Source of the DNA: Stentor coeruleus
Taxonomy: Eukaryota > Ciliophora > Heterotrichea > Heterotrichida > Stentoridae
Length of the DNA stretch: 64,000 nt
Reading direction: 5' to 3'
Assembly (NCBI GenBank): GCA_001970955.1
Contig: MPUH01000307.1
Location: forward strand, 1-64,000
The translations under genes and the position numbers were made by a program. Positions 21,046 to 31,583 of the stretch are shown one piece after another (the first letter of the stretch is position 1; each line of letters starts with the position of its first letter). The notes under the pieces are model-generated. The model worked only from the letters and a program-made list of their open reading frames with translations, was not told the origin of the DNA and did not search any database.

Positions 21046-21052
21046 TTATTTA
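20925..21052. repeat. Tandem duplication, 2 x 64 bp, overlapping a stop codon
   Basis: Units 20925-20988 and 20989-21052 appear identical. The right unit covers the stop codon (21046-21048) and the codon before it of the gene at 21046-21663. The left unit lies wholly in its 3' flank. Confidence 0.85.
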
Positions 21053-21663
21053 TGCCTAGGAAGGCGAAAGACTTCCCTTGGAAATCTTTTATGCTTTTTA
21101 AGAATATTTTCATAGTTTTCTATAGGCTTAAAAGTTACTTCTAAAAGTGAGTTTTCAACTTTACTATCAACCAAAGCAGATAAATGAGTTTTTTTCCTAT
21201 TTTTCTGTTGCAATTGCTTAATAACCTCACTTTGGTCTTCTAGTTGATCTTTTAAATCAGATTTCTCCCTTATCAAATTACGTATTTTATGATTAAGTTG
21301 CTCAATCTCTTTATCTTTATAAGTTTCATGATCTTTAAAATGATGCCCATGTCCTGGAAGATCTCTAGAATAAGATCTTGGGACTGATTTTTTAGCATCT
21401 TCAAAAAGTTTCCTTCTAACAAGTACTTCATTTTCCTCATCTTTTGGCCGTGAAGATGAATGACTCTTTACTCGTTCATACAAAGCCACTGGGACTTTTT
21501 TACTTTCTATGTTCCAATTTGTTAGGACTTTTAAGTTAAATTTATGCTTTTTTATTGGGTCTTTAATAGGAGATTCTTCTATTTCTGGTTCGCGAATTGA
21601 TTTTACTGGTGATCTTTTTTTAGGACTTGGTGAAGGCTCATACATATCAGCTGGTATATCCAT
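21046..21663 (-). CDS. Hypothetical SP-rich coiled-coil protein
   Basis: This 205-residue protein has an N-terminal 35 residues with repeated proline-directed sites (PSPSPKKRSPVKS, ESPIKDPIKK). A basic middle follows, then a predicted coiled coil at about 120-160 (KEIEQLNHKIRNLIREK). The C terminus is basic. It resembles small microtubule- or basal-body-associated proteins in composition only; no family recognised. Its stop lies inside the right unit of a 64-bp tandem duplication, so the ancestral tail may have been preserved or altered by that event. Confidence 0.65.
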   Translation of the reverse strand: MDIPADMYEPSPSPKKRSPVKSIREPEIEESPIKDPIKKHKFNLKVLTNWNIESKKVPVALYERVKSHSSSRPKDEENEVLVRRKLFEDAKKSVPRSYSRDLPGHGHHFKDHETYKDKEIEQLNHKIRNLIREKSDLKDQLEDQSEVIKQLQQKNRKKTHLSALVDSKVENSLLEVTFKPIENYENILKKHKRFPREVFRLPRHK

Positions 21664-22248
21664 TTATGATTTATCACAAAAAAAAAGAATCAATTTGCAT
21701 ATTCTTAATATAAGTCTTTAAGTGTTCTAATCTTTGAGGGAATTTCTTTCTAACTTTAATAAATTATCAAATACAAATTCAAAACTTTTATATAGAATTT
21801 TAAATAAAAATTTTCGCTTATTGAAATCCGAACTTTAAGCTCATGTTGTTATTATAATAATCCATAAAATTATGTTAAAAAACTAGGACATTCTCAATCT
21901 CGCTTCTAATTTTGATATGACTAATATTTTTATCATAAAACTAAATATATCCTAAGCTAAAACATAGCATTCATGCTATTTTCATCTAACATAAATAATA
22001 ACAAAATGCATTACTAATAGTCTCTATCTATCTTCTTAAACCCTTAACCCAATCTACCTAATCCAATCTACCATCTAAATCTTACACCTCTTCTCCTAAT
22101 ATCTTCCAAACAATCCCTTCCCATAATATTCACATCCCATCTTCCTCAACCATCTTCCTAAAAATTTACTCAAAATAGTATCTCTCCAAACCTCCTTCCA
22201 ACATCTTCTAACCCTCCATTCCCTATGTTTTTCTCTTTATATATAAAA
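21664..22248. other. Divergent promoter region
   Basis: Spacer between divergent 5' ends. The right 400 bases (about 21850-22240) are strikingly C-rich and nearly G-free. No gene or RNA seen. Confidence 0.6.
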
Positions 22249-23640
22249 ATGAATTCTGTTGAACGTATTCGATATTGGAATGAATCAGCAACAATAATTA
22301 ACGATAGCAGCTCAACTCAATCATCCAGTAACCAGCCAAGAGAACTAATCCTTCAATCAAAAGGTAAAGAATATGAAATACATAAACAGAAACTTAGACA
22401 TGAACAAGAAGAAGAACAAATGCTTCTTTCGCCATTTCACCCAGAAATACATTCAAAATACACATCAACAGACAAGTAAGGAATAAGCAGAGTTGAAGAT
22501 AGACTAAGGAAATTCGGGGAAAATGCAATGAAAAAACTAGAAGAATTAAGGAAAGAAAAACAGAAAAACGAAGATATACGTCCACCACCTTTGCCACAAA
22601 GGAAACTAAGCCCAAATTTCCCTGAAAGGTTGTTGAATTATAAGAAACTAAGTGAAAAAAAGAAGGAAGCAATGAAAATCGATATGCTTGAAGCTGAAAG
22701 TGCCTTAATAAAACCTCCGATTATATGTAAAAAATCTAAAGAAATATTTAATAAAGTTCATTTGACAGGAAATGTTCAACAAAGATTAGAAAACAAAGCT
22801 AAAGAGTATAAAGAAAAACAAGAAAGTATCTTAGCAAATGAAAGAATATCAGCAAAACTGAAATCTATACCTTCAATAAGCCCTTTAGCTTCAAAAATCA
22901 AAAGATCAGAAGATATCGCTACAAGGCTTGTATCATACAAGCATATTTACAATAATCACATACAAAAACTTCAATCATTTTACAACAAAACCCCTGAAAA
23001 ACCACAACTTCGCAGTAGTTCTGTATCCAAAAAGCGTTTATTAAAACCAAAATCCCAATATTTCCCAACCTATTCCTTTTCTTTTACCCCAGCTTTATGT
23101 GAAAAAACTAGAGAACTCGCTAAAAATATGGGAAAATCATATGAAAGATTACTTAAAACCCCAAGTCCTTATAATCCTCCTTCTGAAGATTCTGAATGTT
23201 TTTTCATCCCAGAAATCAATTCGATATCTGCAATTATTGCAAGGAAGAATCAAGAAGGAAATGTTTGGGATAATTTATATGATTTAAGAGGAAGTAATAC
23301 TTGTAAAAATTTTGATAAAGAAGATATGGATGAATGCACTTTTCATCCTATTATATGTGAGAAAAATAATAATCCTGATATAAAAAAGTTTATAGAAAGG
23401 GTAAATGGGTGGAAAAAAGAAAAAGAGGAGAAATTGTTGTGGAAGAAAAATCAAGAAGAAAGGGAGGCTATGAAAAAATGCACTTTTTCTCCGGAGATTA
23501 GAAGGCTTGAGATTAAAGATAAGGAAGATGTGTGGAGAGAGAGGAAAGTATGTTTGGGGTATTCTAAAAGGCAAGGAATGATTGAAGCGTATAAGGTTAT
23601 TAAGGAATTACAGAAGGTTAAAAGTATGACACAGAGATAA
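22249..23640 (+). CDS. Protein with repeated TFxPxI-type motifs, two exons
   Basis: CDS join(22249..22475,22491..23640), 458 residues, after removing GTAAGGAATAAGCAG. I chose ATG 22249 because it follows an AT-rich leader; ATG 22225 is in frame and possible. The protein is highly charged and helical. At least four to five copies of a short C/S-x-F-x-P-x-I motif occur: FHPEI (63-67), FTPAL (274-278), FFIPEI (313-318), TFHPII (359-364), TFSPEI (407-412). Similar CTFxPxI repeats occur in protist cytoskeletal and flagellar proteins, but their function is not established. No catalytic domain or membrane segment seen. Confidence 0.75.
22476..22490 (+). other. 15-nt spliceosomal intron
   Basis: GTAAGGAATAAGCAG interrupts the frame with TAA at 22477-22479. 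Splicing gives ...STDK|VEDRLRKFGENAM, continuous with the downstream frame. Confidence 0.85.
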
Positions 23641-23937
23641 TGTAATATAAGTATGAGGTTTTAAGATTAAGAAGAGTATGTTTAGAATGGATGATAGGAT
23701 TTGAATTTTATTATGGGGTGAATAGGAATTAGAAGGTTTTATGATTTTGTTTTAGTAATTTGTGTATATAATATAATTTGCTTGGATTGATATAGGAAAT
23801 TTGATAATTTTAAGTTGATAGATAGGGTTAATATGTTTAAGGAGTAGATTCTGAATATTTGCTTTTGGGTGTTAAATTATATTTGGGTGTTTATATGATA
23901 TTTATATAACTAAATAGATTATAAACTATATAAAAAA

Positions 23938-24426
23938 CTATATTTTTTCCATTTCAAATGAAGTTTCTTGCAAGCTGTAGTTTTTTAATAACTTTGCTAT
24001 TTTTAGTAAAAAGTAAATCCCGCTGAAAACTAAAATGCTACTCAGTATCAAAAACATGAAATAAAAGAAGTTTTTTCTACCTTTAAGGACTTTTTCTTTA
24101 TCTTCAATAGTCCTAGGGTACAATCTCATCTCAATAGCTGAAAATCCAAGATAAAACCCAGCAACAAAATTCAACAGAATCAACAAATATATCAATCTAT
24201 GAACAATCCTAAGACCCATAACATTTTTTCTATAAACACTAAGTATCCCAACACCCCCAGTAATCATATAAAAGCATGAGAAAATAATAAAAAAAATCTT
24301 CATAGCTTCATCAAAAATTATAACAAAAATCAATATAACGATACCAATCACCATAAGCTCAAATGCTGCTTTCATAACCTCCTTTCTCTTTTTTTCTATA
24401 GCATAAATATCATCCCTTAATAGCAT
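23938..24426 (-). CDS. Four-helix membrane protein of unknown function
   Basis: This 162-residue protein has four hydrophobic helices at about 18-38, 43-64, 76-96 and 119-142. The N terminus is short and charged, and a polar loop (100-117) separates helices 3 and 4. The topology resembles tetraspan families, but there is no CCG motif or other signature, so I do not assign it. Both ends probably face the cytosol. The 3' end converges on the TFxPxI gene (297 bases apart). Start ATG 24426. Confidence 0.65.
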   Translation of the reverse strand: MLLRDDIYAIEKKRKEVMKAAFELMVIGIVILIFVIIFDEAMKIFFIIFSCFYMITGGVGILSVYRKNVMGLRIVHRLIYLLILLNFVAGFYLGFSAIEMRLYPRTIEDKEKVLKGRKNFFYFMFLILSSILVFSGIYFLLKIAKLLKNYSLQETSFEMEKI

Positions 24427-24731
24427 ATTCTTATATAATAATTATATTAAAAGAATCCTCTTTATAAAAATTTCACCATTTTAAAAACTTTTCATTTTTT
24501 ATAACACCATTTTCTACCTTACGAAATATTTTTTTTCGCTATGGGCAGTTGATATTTTTATTTGGAATTAGTATTGTTTATTACTTAATGAATTAGTGGA
24601 AAGAGGAAATATTTTTTATGATTAGAAGTAGAAGTTTTTTAAGTAATAATAAAACTTATCGCTTTTACCTTCATGTTATTTTGATGTTTTTATGAAAGAT
24701 AAGTATAGTTTATATATAAAAACTAAATATA
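24427..24731. other. Divergent promoter region with reversed skew
   Basis: Unlike most spacers here, this one goes from C-containing, G-poor (24427-24540) to G-rich, C-poor (24541-24720). No gene seen. Confidence 0.5.
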
Positions 24732-26231
24732 ATGGCAAATATTTTTTTACCAGGACTAGATTTGAATATGTCTGATATTCCTGAATGGGATAGTGTGGGT
24801 AGTGATTCAGATATTGAGTCTAATGACTATTTGAATTTAAAGCTACAAAATGAAAATATAGAGATTTTTGCAGTGGATTATAAAGCTGCAATTGCTGAGT
24901 CTTATGATTTGCAGCCTAAAAAGGAAGATAGATCGTATGATAATATTAAAAGTGTGAAAAATGCATCGAAGACTTTACTGAAATATAGACACTCTCATGA
25001 ACCTCCAAATACACAAAAAGAATATCCAGTTAAAGAAATCAAAAGGACATCTTTGGGTAACGATGAAAGGACTTCGATTGTTATATTAAGCCATGAGACC
25101 TCACAAGAAAAGCATGAGGAAAACGTTTTATCAAAAAAAATATCTAACAAAATCGTTGCTTTTAATAAAGAAACTGAGAGTTTGCTAGAAGAAAATGCTC
25201 TGAAGTTCAAAACCAGCATAGAAAAAGCAGTCGCACAACGTAAAGCTGAACTTGCAAACAAATACCAAGAGGCTTGTGACATGTACAGACTCGAAGAAGA
25301 GAACGAAAAATCTAAAAAGCTCAATCAAATGTACACAAAAATCGAGCAAATACCTAATCTTTTTGATACAATACTCTATAAACTAGAAGAAAAAAATACA
25401 GAAATAGACCTGGCAACACAAAAAAATCATTTCCTAACTGAAAAAACCTTAAAAGCACGTGAAGAATATATAAACCTACTCCAAGAACGAGTTAATACTC
25501 AACGCAGACTCAATAAACTAAGCAAATTCTCTCAAGAAAAACATGAAAGAGACTTAAAAAAACACTTTGAGTCAAGGATTTCAAACCAAAAAAAAGCTCA
25601 AGACAACTTTTTTTTATATCAAAACTTAATCACAAAAGAACTTGAAGCCAGTATCAAAAACTCTCAAAATCTTATCAATGAAACATCCCATAAAATAAAT
25701 ATTTTGCATAGAGAAAATGATGAAAAAAAGAAAAAACATAGGGAAAAAATCATAGAAATGACTGAGAAACTGAATAAAATTAATGATTCTTATGATATTT
25801 TACTTTTGGCTCATAAACCTTTAAGAGAAAATAATATAATTTTAAAAAAAAAGAAAGAAGAACTTGATAATGAGGTTGGGGATCGACTATTGGAGTTTGA
25901 AAATAAGAAAAATTGTGTTGAATGTTTGGAAAAAGCTTTAGAGATGGAAGGAAATGAGGTTTTTAAAATGAGGAGTGAGGTTAAAGGACAAGAAAGGGCT
26001 AATAAAGAAATTTATGATTGTAATAAAAGTTTTGAAAAAGAAGTTTTTTATAAATTTAGATCGCTTGATGATTGTAGAAATAAGGTGAGGTTAGATTTGG
26101 AGAGGACTGATATTTTTGAATTTGAAGTTAACTCAGAGTTAGAAAAAGCTAGAAATGAATTGGCTGAAGCAGAGTTTCAGGTTTCGTATTTTAATAGATT
26201 ATTGGATCAGAATTTGTATGAAAATGAATAG
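24732..26231 (+). CDS. Long coiled-coil protein
   Basis: This 499-residue protein has an acidic N-terminal start (LDLNMSDIPEWDSVGSD). An almost continuous coiled coil follows from about residue 135 to 495, rich in Glu, Lys, Leu and Asn. There are no Cys clusters, membrane helices or catalytic motifs. Architecture fits a structural or tethering protein of cortex, basal body or cilium, but family identity is unknown. The ATG at 24732 follows the usual TATATAAAAA-type leader. Divergent from the membrane-protein gene to its left. Confidence 0.75.
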   Translation: MANIFLPGLDLNMSDIPEWDSVGSDSDIESNDYLNLKLQNENIEIFAVDYKAAIAESYDLQPKKEDRSYDNIKSVKNASKTLLKYRHSHEPPNTQKEYPVKEIKRTSLGNDERTSIVILSHETSQEKHEENVLSKKISNKIVAFNKETESLLEENALKFKTSIEKAVAQRKAELANKYQEACDMYRLEEENEKSKKLNQMYTKIEQIPNLFDTILYKLEEKNTEIDLATQKNHFLTEKTLKAREEYINLLQERVNTQRRLNKLSKFSQEKHERDLKKHFESRISNQKKAQDNFFLYQNLITKELEASIKNSQNLINETSHKINILHRENDEKKKKHREKIIEMTEKLNKINDSYDILLLAHKPLRENNIILKKKKEELDNEVGDRLLEFENKKNCVECLEKALEMEGNEVFKMRSEVKGQERANKEIYDCNKSFEKEVFYKFRSLDDCRNKVRLDLERTDIFEFEVNSELEKARNELAEAEFQVSYFNRLLDQNLYENE

Positions 26232-27645
26232 ATCAATATGCAGATTTAATAGTTTTTGTTATGATTTTTTGTTGTTGTTGTTGTGTTTATATATAGATTA
26301 TTGATAGGGTGTATATAAGATTTTATTATAGTTTTTTAATAAGGTTTTTTATACTAGAAAACTATTAGATAGATATATCAAATAATAATTTTACTGTATA
26401 GGCAATTCAGTAATACTAAAAACACCTATAATCGCTTAATATTTTAAAACTTTTAAGCTATCCTGAATCCCTATCATATAAAAACTTAACTCTAATTGAT
26501 TTTTATTATAGATTTTTACAATTATATATGGATCCATATTAAACTCATTTTCTTATTTTTAAATTATATTTAAATTCATAAGCCTTTATAAACCTTTAAT
26601 CTTATTATTAAAATCTCATTTTTATAAACCTTTTTTAAAACAATAAATCCTAAATTTAAATAAATTACATGCTGAGGATCATCAAATAAACCCTATTATT
26701 TTATCTTAATCTATATTTCAAGGTTGATAATTCCACTAAAAAATCTTAGAATTAAATTATAAAGTTTATCCTATACTAAGCTTCTATCTAGATGCTTTGA
26801 TAATTTTCTTACATTTTATATAAATATAAATTTTTCCACAATTAAAACTAAAAAGCAACGATCCAACCTGTGTTTATCTTTTATAAATAAGTAAACAAAA
26901 TACTACTAATATAATTACCCAAAAATCCAGTCACCTTGATTACGAGATTTTAATAAAATCCTAGATGCTAATAAAGATTTTTTCTTATAAAGTTATACAT
27001 AAAGATAAATTTTTAGGTATTACCACAAAAAATTTAATACCTGCTTAAAAGTGCTGGGAAAATATTCGACCTTACAACTTTCTACAACCTAAACAAAAAT
27101 TTATTATCATAAAATGCTAAAAGCAAAATAACTCTTTGAATTATTGGATATCGAGTATATCAGAAATCTACTATAAAGAAATATAAAAACTACAAATCTA
27201 AAAAAAAGAAACTAAATGTAAAACATGAGTAAAAGCTTCTAATCATAAAATCTTACCAACAAATATATTTCTAGCAAAAATAATCATATTTTGAATATCT
27301 CTAATAAATTAAGTATCAAATTATCTATTTTAACCTATTGTAATACCTAAACTGGCAAACTAATATATCTTATGTAAATAAAACTCAATTTCAAAAATTT
27401 ACATTCTAAATCATACCTTTATTCAATTAAATATAGATTTTAAAAATAGTCATATAAAACATCTGTTTCAAAAAAAAATGCATTTTCCCAAATCTTTAAT
27501 GTAATTCTAAGCATATAAATTTTTTAAAAGTAAAAATTATTACACTAAGTCCTTATTCTTTAAAACACTAATATAGTTTGATTAATCGTAATTCTAAACT
27601 AATATTTAAAAAGAGTAGATTTACCAATTTTTTATTAATAAAAAT
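26232..27645. other. Gene-poor AT-rich region
   Basis: About 1.4 kb without a convincing gene. A GTT-rich run (26267-26282) lies in a G-rich start (26232-26340); the rest is A/T/C-rich and G-poor. No tRNA, repeat array or transposon recognised. Confidence 0.5.
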
Positions 27646-28080
27646 ATGAAATCAGAATTAAAAGAACTATACTCACAAAACAAACTTACTGATTCTATAG
27701 AAATGGAAAGTACAGGAAGTTGTGGATCGCCAGCGATGAAAAAAATCAGATTTACATTAAGTAAATGCTCAACAAGAGGATTAAGTCTTTATTTAGATGA
27801 TGATTTTTTTGCAACCCAAGGCATTTTAGAAGATAAATTCCATGCTTTAGTTATTGATAAAGAGTATTTATTTGATGTATTAGATTCTTTAAAACAAAAA
27901 ATCCAAGATATAAATTCTAAGCTTGACACTAACTTAGAAAAGTTAAGGAAAAAAGAGGGAAAAAATAAAACGCTCATTGATTCTATTAAGAAAATCGAAC
28001 AAAGAACTTTGACAATTGACAGAAATTTCGAGAAAAAGAATCAAAATTGTTCTTGTACAAACTCTTGCTTAATATTTTGA
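27646..28080 (+). CDS. Small coiled-coil protein with C-terminal CaaX box
   Basis: This 144-residue protein has residues about 80-130 forming a coiled coil (KQKIQDINSKLDTNLEKLRK). The last residues are CSCTNSCLIF. CLIF is a CaaX-type prenylation signal (Cys, aliphatic, aliphatic, X); X = Phe is accepted by geranylgeranyl or farnesyl transferases. Two Cys just upstream could be palmitoylated, as in Ras proteins. It lacks any GTPase motif. I infer a membrane-anchored coiled-coil adaptor. It stands alone in a gene-poor region, flanked by AT-rich DNA. Start ATG 27646; no other nearby ATG. Confidence 0.65.
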   Translation: MKSELKELYSQNKLTDSIEMESTGSCGSPAMKKIRFTLSKCSTRGLSLYLDDDFFATQGILEDKFHALVIDKEYLFDVLDSLKQKIQDINSKLDTNLEKLRKKEGKNKTLIDSIKKIEQRTLTIDRNFEKKNQNCSCTNSCLIF

Positions 28081-28233
28081 TTAATTTATATAAGAAGTTT
28101 TGATTATCTAATAAAATTATAGCAATTGGATTTTTATATGACCTAAATGTGAATAAGCATAAAAAGTAGATTAAGGCTTATATTTTGATTTATTTTTAAT
28201 CAAAGTTTTTTTTTTCAGCGATAAATATATATA

Positions 28234-28549
28234 AAGTAGTACTTAAATTTTTCATGATTTTTTACTTTGAATCAATATATAAAGAACATTTTCTATCCTA
28301 ATAAATTCCATTATTTTCATACAACCTGATCATGACTTTCTTTGGATACTAAAAAAATATAAGCNAAGTAGTACTTAAATTTTTCATGATTTTTTACTTT
28401 GAATCAATATATAAAGAACATTTTCTATCAAAATAATTTTTTATATTTTCACATAATTTTCATTATAAATAATCATTCTATCCTAATAAATTCCATTATT
28501 TTCATACAACCTGATCATGACTTTCTTTGGATACTAAAAAAATATAAGC
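28234..28549. repeat. Duplicated flanks around an N: alternative haplotypes
   Basis: Block A (28234-28297) recurs at 28366-28429, and block B (28291-28364) recurs at 28476-28549, with N at 28365. The first pair lacks, and the second pair contains, a 53-bp segment (28430-28482) between A and B. The simplest reading is that two versions of one locus were joined end to end. Confidence 0.8.
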
Positions 28550-29253
28550 ACATTTTTACTCTTCATGCAATCTTTAAACACAATAAGCACCCTAATTATT
28601 TTCATTTTTTCTTGATATTCTTATCTATTTATGCAATAAGGAAAATTTTAATAGTAATTGAATAGATGAGTTATATAAACTCTTTGTATTTAATAATATA
28701 AAAATTCAGAGAATATATAAGAATTATTGAGAAGCTAATAGATTATTAATAGTTGTCTTTAATAAGTTCTTCTAAATTGTTCTAGTAAATCCAAAAAAGG
28801 TAAAAATTGAAAATTTTACCTCCAGATTTCTTGATTTAAGATCTTCACTTATATCTAATTGAAAAAAAAAATAATAACAGTAAAGCCTAAATCTAAAAAT
28901 TAAGGTTTAAAATCTAATGAATTTGCAAATATAATGGATTTTAATATTGATATTGGGGATAAAAAGCTGAAGTTTCTAAAAAGAAAAATATTACAGCCTA
29001 CTTATTTATTGTAAAAAATCACCCCATATTAGATAAAGATAAAATTCCTACAGGATGATAATAATAATATTATTTATACACCTAAGACACAGTATTATTT
29101 TTAAGCTATAATAATGAAGAAATTGAATTTGTGAATACAAAATATTTATATCGAAGCTAGATAATTGACATTTGTGATTAAAGTTTTCATTATAAATTTA
29201 ATATATAAACATTATACGAGAATATAAAAATGCTAATGGGTTGTTGTATTGCA

Positions 29254-29270
29254 GGGTGTTAGGGTGTTAA
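29254..29270 (+). repeat. Interstitial telomere-like repeat
   Basis: GGGTGTTAGGGTGTTAA, about two telomere G-strand units, is identical to 2899-2915. It lies roughly 30 bases left of the start of a C-rich, G-poor stretch, with the polarity of a right-hand chromosome end. Confidence 0.75.
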
Positions 29271-29775
29271 TTTTTGAAATATAGTCAAAAAGACAATTAT
29301 TCACATCCTAAAATAATATCTATTTTTATTACTAATAATCTACTTACCAATTACAAATTCCTCACAATCTTTACCCTAACTCCTTTAAATACAAAATTAT
29401 AAATCACAAAAACTATAATCCACTTTGCTATTTCATACTACTAAGCTATTAAAAATGTCTTTGTTCATACACCCAGTTCTTAACAGTTTAGGAGAACATA
29501 TCATAAGAATCAAAGTTCCTCTTAAAAGCAATATAATCAACACTAATCCATTTAACATACATTAACTCTAATCTAAATCTCCAATCAAGCAACTATTTTA
29601 TCCAAAATCCTTACCTCAATAGTCTAATAAAATGCTTCACCCATAGCAATTCCATAAAATCCCCCTCCTTAAACTAAGACAACTATTCATACATTTTATC
29701 TGAACAACTCATACAAAAAGAATATAAATTTATATAAACCACCCAACTAAACAAATCTCTAAATATAATAATTAA

Positions 29776-30279
29776 ATGTCCTCATCAATAAGAAGACCTC
29801 CAACAAAAACTCAAAGAAAAGGTCGTACTGAACTTACAGAAGAGCAAAGACAAGAAATCAAAGAAGCTTTTGACCTTTTTGATACAGATGGATCAGGAAG
29901 TATTGATTCTAAAGAATTAAAAGTTGCCATGAGAGCTCTTGGATTTGAACCTCGTAAAGAAGAAGTTAAAAGAATGATTAATGAAATGGATAAAGACGGC
30001 TCTGGAACTATAGAATATGGGGAGTTTGAAGAAATGATGGCGGCTAAAATGGCTGAAAGAGATCCTCGTGAAGAGATCCTTAAAGCATTTAAATTATTTG
30101 ATGATGATAATACAGGGAAGATTTCTTTTAAAAATTTGAAAAGAGTTGCTAGGGAATTAGGGGAGACTATGACTGATGAAGAACTAATGGAGATGATTGA
30201 AGAAGCGGATAGGGATGGAGATGGGGAGATAAGTCAAGAAGAGTTCTTGAGAATCATGAAGAAAACTAACCTTTTTTAG
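29776..30279 (+). CDS. Centrin
   Basis: This 167-residue protein has four EF-hands at 36-47, 72-83, 109-120 and 145-156, separated by a central helix, after a basic N-terminal extension. Diagnostic centrin strings are [31 protein letters not shown] and the C-terminal KKTNLF. Hands 1, 2 and 4 have complete Ca2+ loops; hand 3 ends in Asn instead of Glu, as in many centrins. Centrins are basal-body and contractile-fibre calcium proteins. In ciliates they build basal bodies and the myoneme/filament systems, with Sfi1-type partners. Upstream DNA is C-rich and almost G-free. Confidence 0.97.
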   Translation: MSSSIRRPPTKTQRKGRTELTEEQRQEIKEAFDLFDTDGSGSIDSKELKVAMRALGFEPRKEEVKRMINEMDKDGSGTIEYGEFEEMMAAKMAERDPREEILKAFKLFDDDNTGKISFKNLKRVARELGETMTDEELMEMIEEADRDGDGEISQEEFLRIMKKTNLF

Positions 30280-31583
30280 ATTTATGATTATAAGGGCTAT
30301 TGGGTTAGTTTTAGGGATATATGAAGTTTGGTGTTTTAAAATGTAAAAGATAAGCTGAGTGTTAGAAATTATTGTATAGGAGGAAGATTTTAGAAGGCTA
30401 GTTAGAGATTTTTTTTAATGATGATGATAATTGTGATTTTTATTGTGAATAAGAAGATGCGAAAGAAATGAGAAGATTATGATTGATGAATTTAAAATGA
30501 GAAATTTAAAGGTTTTGTTGGATATGATTATGATGATTTGTTGACTTTAAGTGTTGTATTGAGAAAGATGCTATTATTTGACTTAAAAGGTTTAAATAGT
30601 GCTAATTTATATGATTGTAAGAATTAGTTTAAAGTGGAGGTAAAATTAGTTAAGGTTTTATGTTGAAATGTATATTTTGAATGTATTAGATTTAAGTATG
30701 GATACAGGAAATATTTTTATAGGAATTGTATTTAGGTTATATTATAGTTATTCAATAAAACTTCCTAACTCCTTATTGTAATGGCTACTTTGGCAGTTTA
30801 AATTTTTTATGCATACAAAAATACAAAAATCCCTAATCATATATGTAAATAATAACTAGTGAGCATTCTATCACAACAAACTAATCTGTATCATTTACAA
30901 CAACAAAAAAATGCTTAATTTAATCAATAGTAATCACCCAGCAAATCCTAAAAACCCTAGAAACTTAAAAGTCCCAAAAAAATGTTTTTTTTTGCAATTC
31001 CATACAACCCATCCTTCCATAAAACATAGATTTCACCACAAAATAATTTCCCAAACTGCCATGCTTAAAAACTTAACCAAAATTTCAATATAAAATCCTA
31101 CTTCTTCGTCAATATCCTAGCACTTTGACTTATACAACCCTATTTAGAATTCCTAACAAAGCCAAACAGAAATTTGATTTATTCATGACAAGAGTATTAA
31201 CCCAATAAAATCACCACGCAGTCTATTTCTTTCATATCCCCATCACTGAATTCTAAATTGCTTGCCGACTTTAAAAAGTTAAAATCTCTACCCGTATTCA
31301 AAACCACAAAGTTTCCAATCATAAAATCTCATCATCTCCTTTCATTATTCACAATCGCCTATCTCTAATCATTCCTATTTCAACAACATACCTTCTTCTT
31401 AATCTAACCTTTTTTATCCACTAATTCTCTAAGAAGGGAAATTTCTTTAAAAACTCTCCTATCACAGGAGTTTTATAGACTAAAACCTTATAGAATCCTT
31501 TATCCAAACTCAAAAAGTAGCCTGAAACTTGTAAAAGTCCCTAAAAGTTTTCTGGTTGTAAATCGGAAAAACGGATATAATTT
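30280..31583. other. Intergenic region
   Basis: G-rich and C-poor from 30280 to about 30760, then C-rich and G-poor to about 31500. The small open frame at 30911-31093 is poor in typical coding features and is not called. No RNA or repeat recognised. Confidence 0.5.

Larger units (their letters stand above)
28081..29775. other. Gene-poor region with assembly join and telomere-like motif
   Basis: It holds duplicated flanks around an N (28234-28549), then AT-rich unique sequence. A telomere-like motif lies at 29254-29270. Nearly G-free C-rich sequence follows from about 29300 to 29775, upstream of the centrin gene. No credible ORF. Confidence 0.6.

Noticed and set aside
28399-28665. 88-codon plus-strand frame
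   Set aside because: It spans the duplicated haplotype block and is Ile/Phe/His-rich AT sequence, not protein-like.
30911-31093. 60-codon plus-strand frame
   Set aside because: It lies in C-rich, G-poor spacer and reads as Asn/Pro/His low-complexity; no support as a gene.
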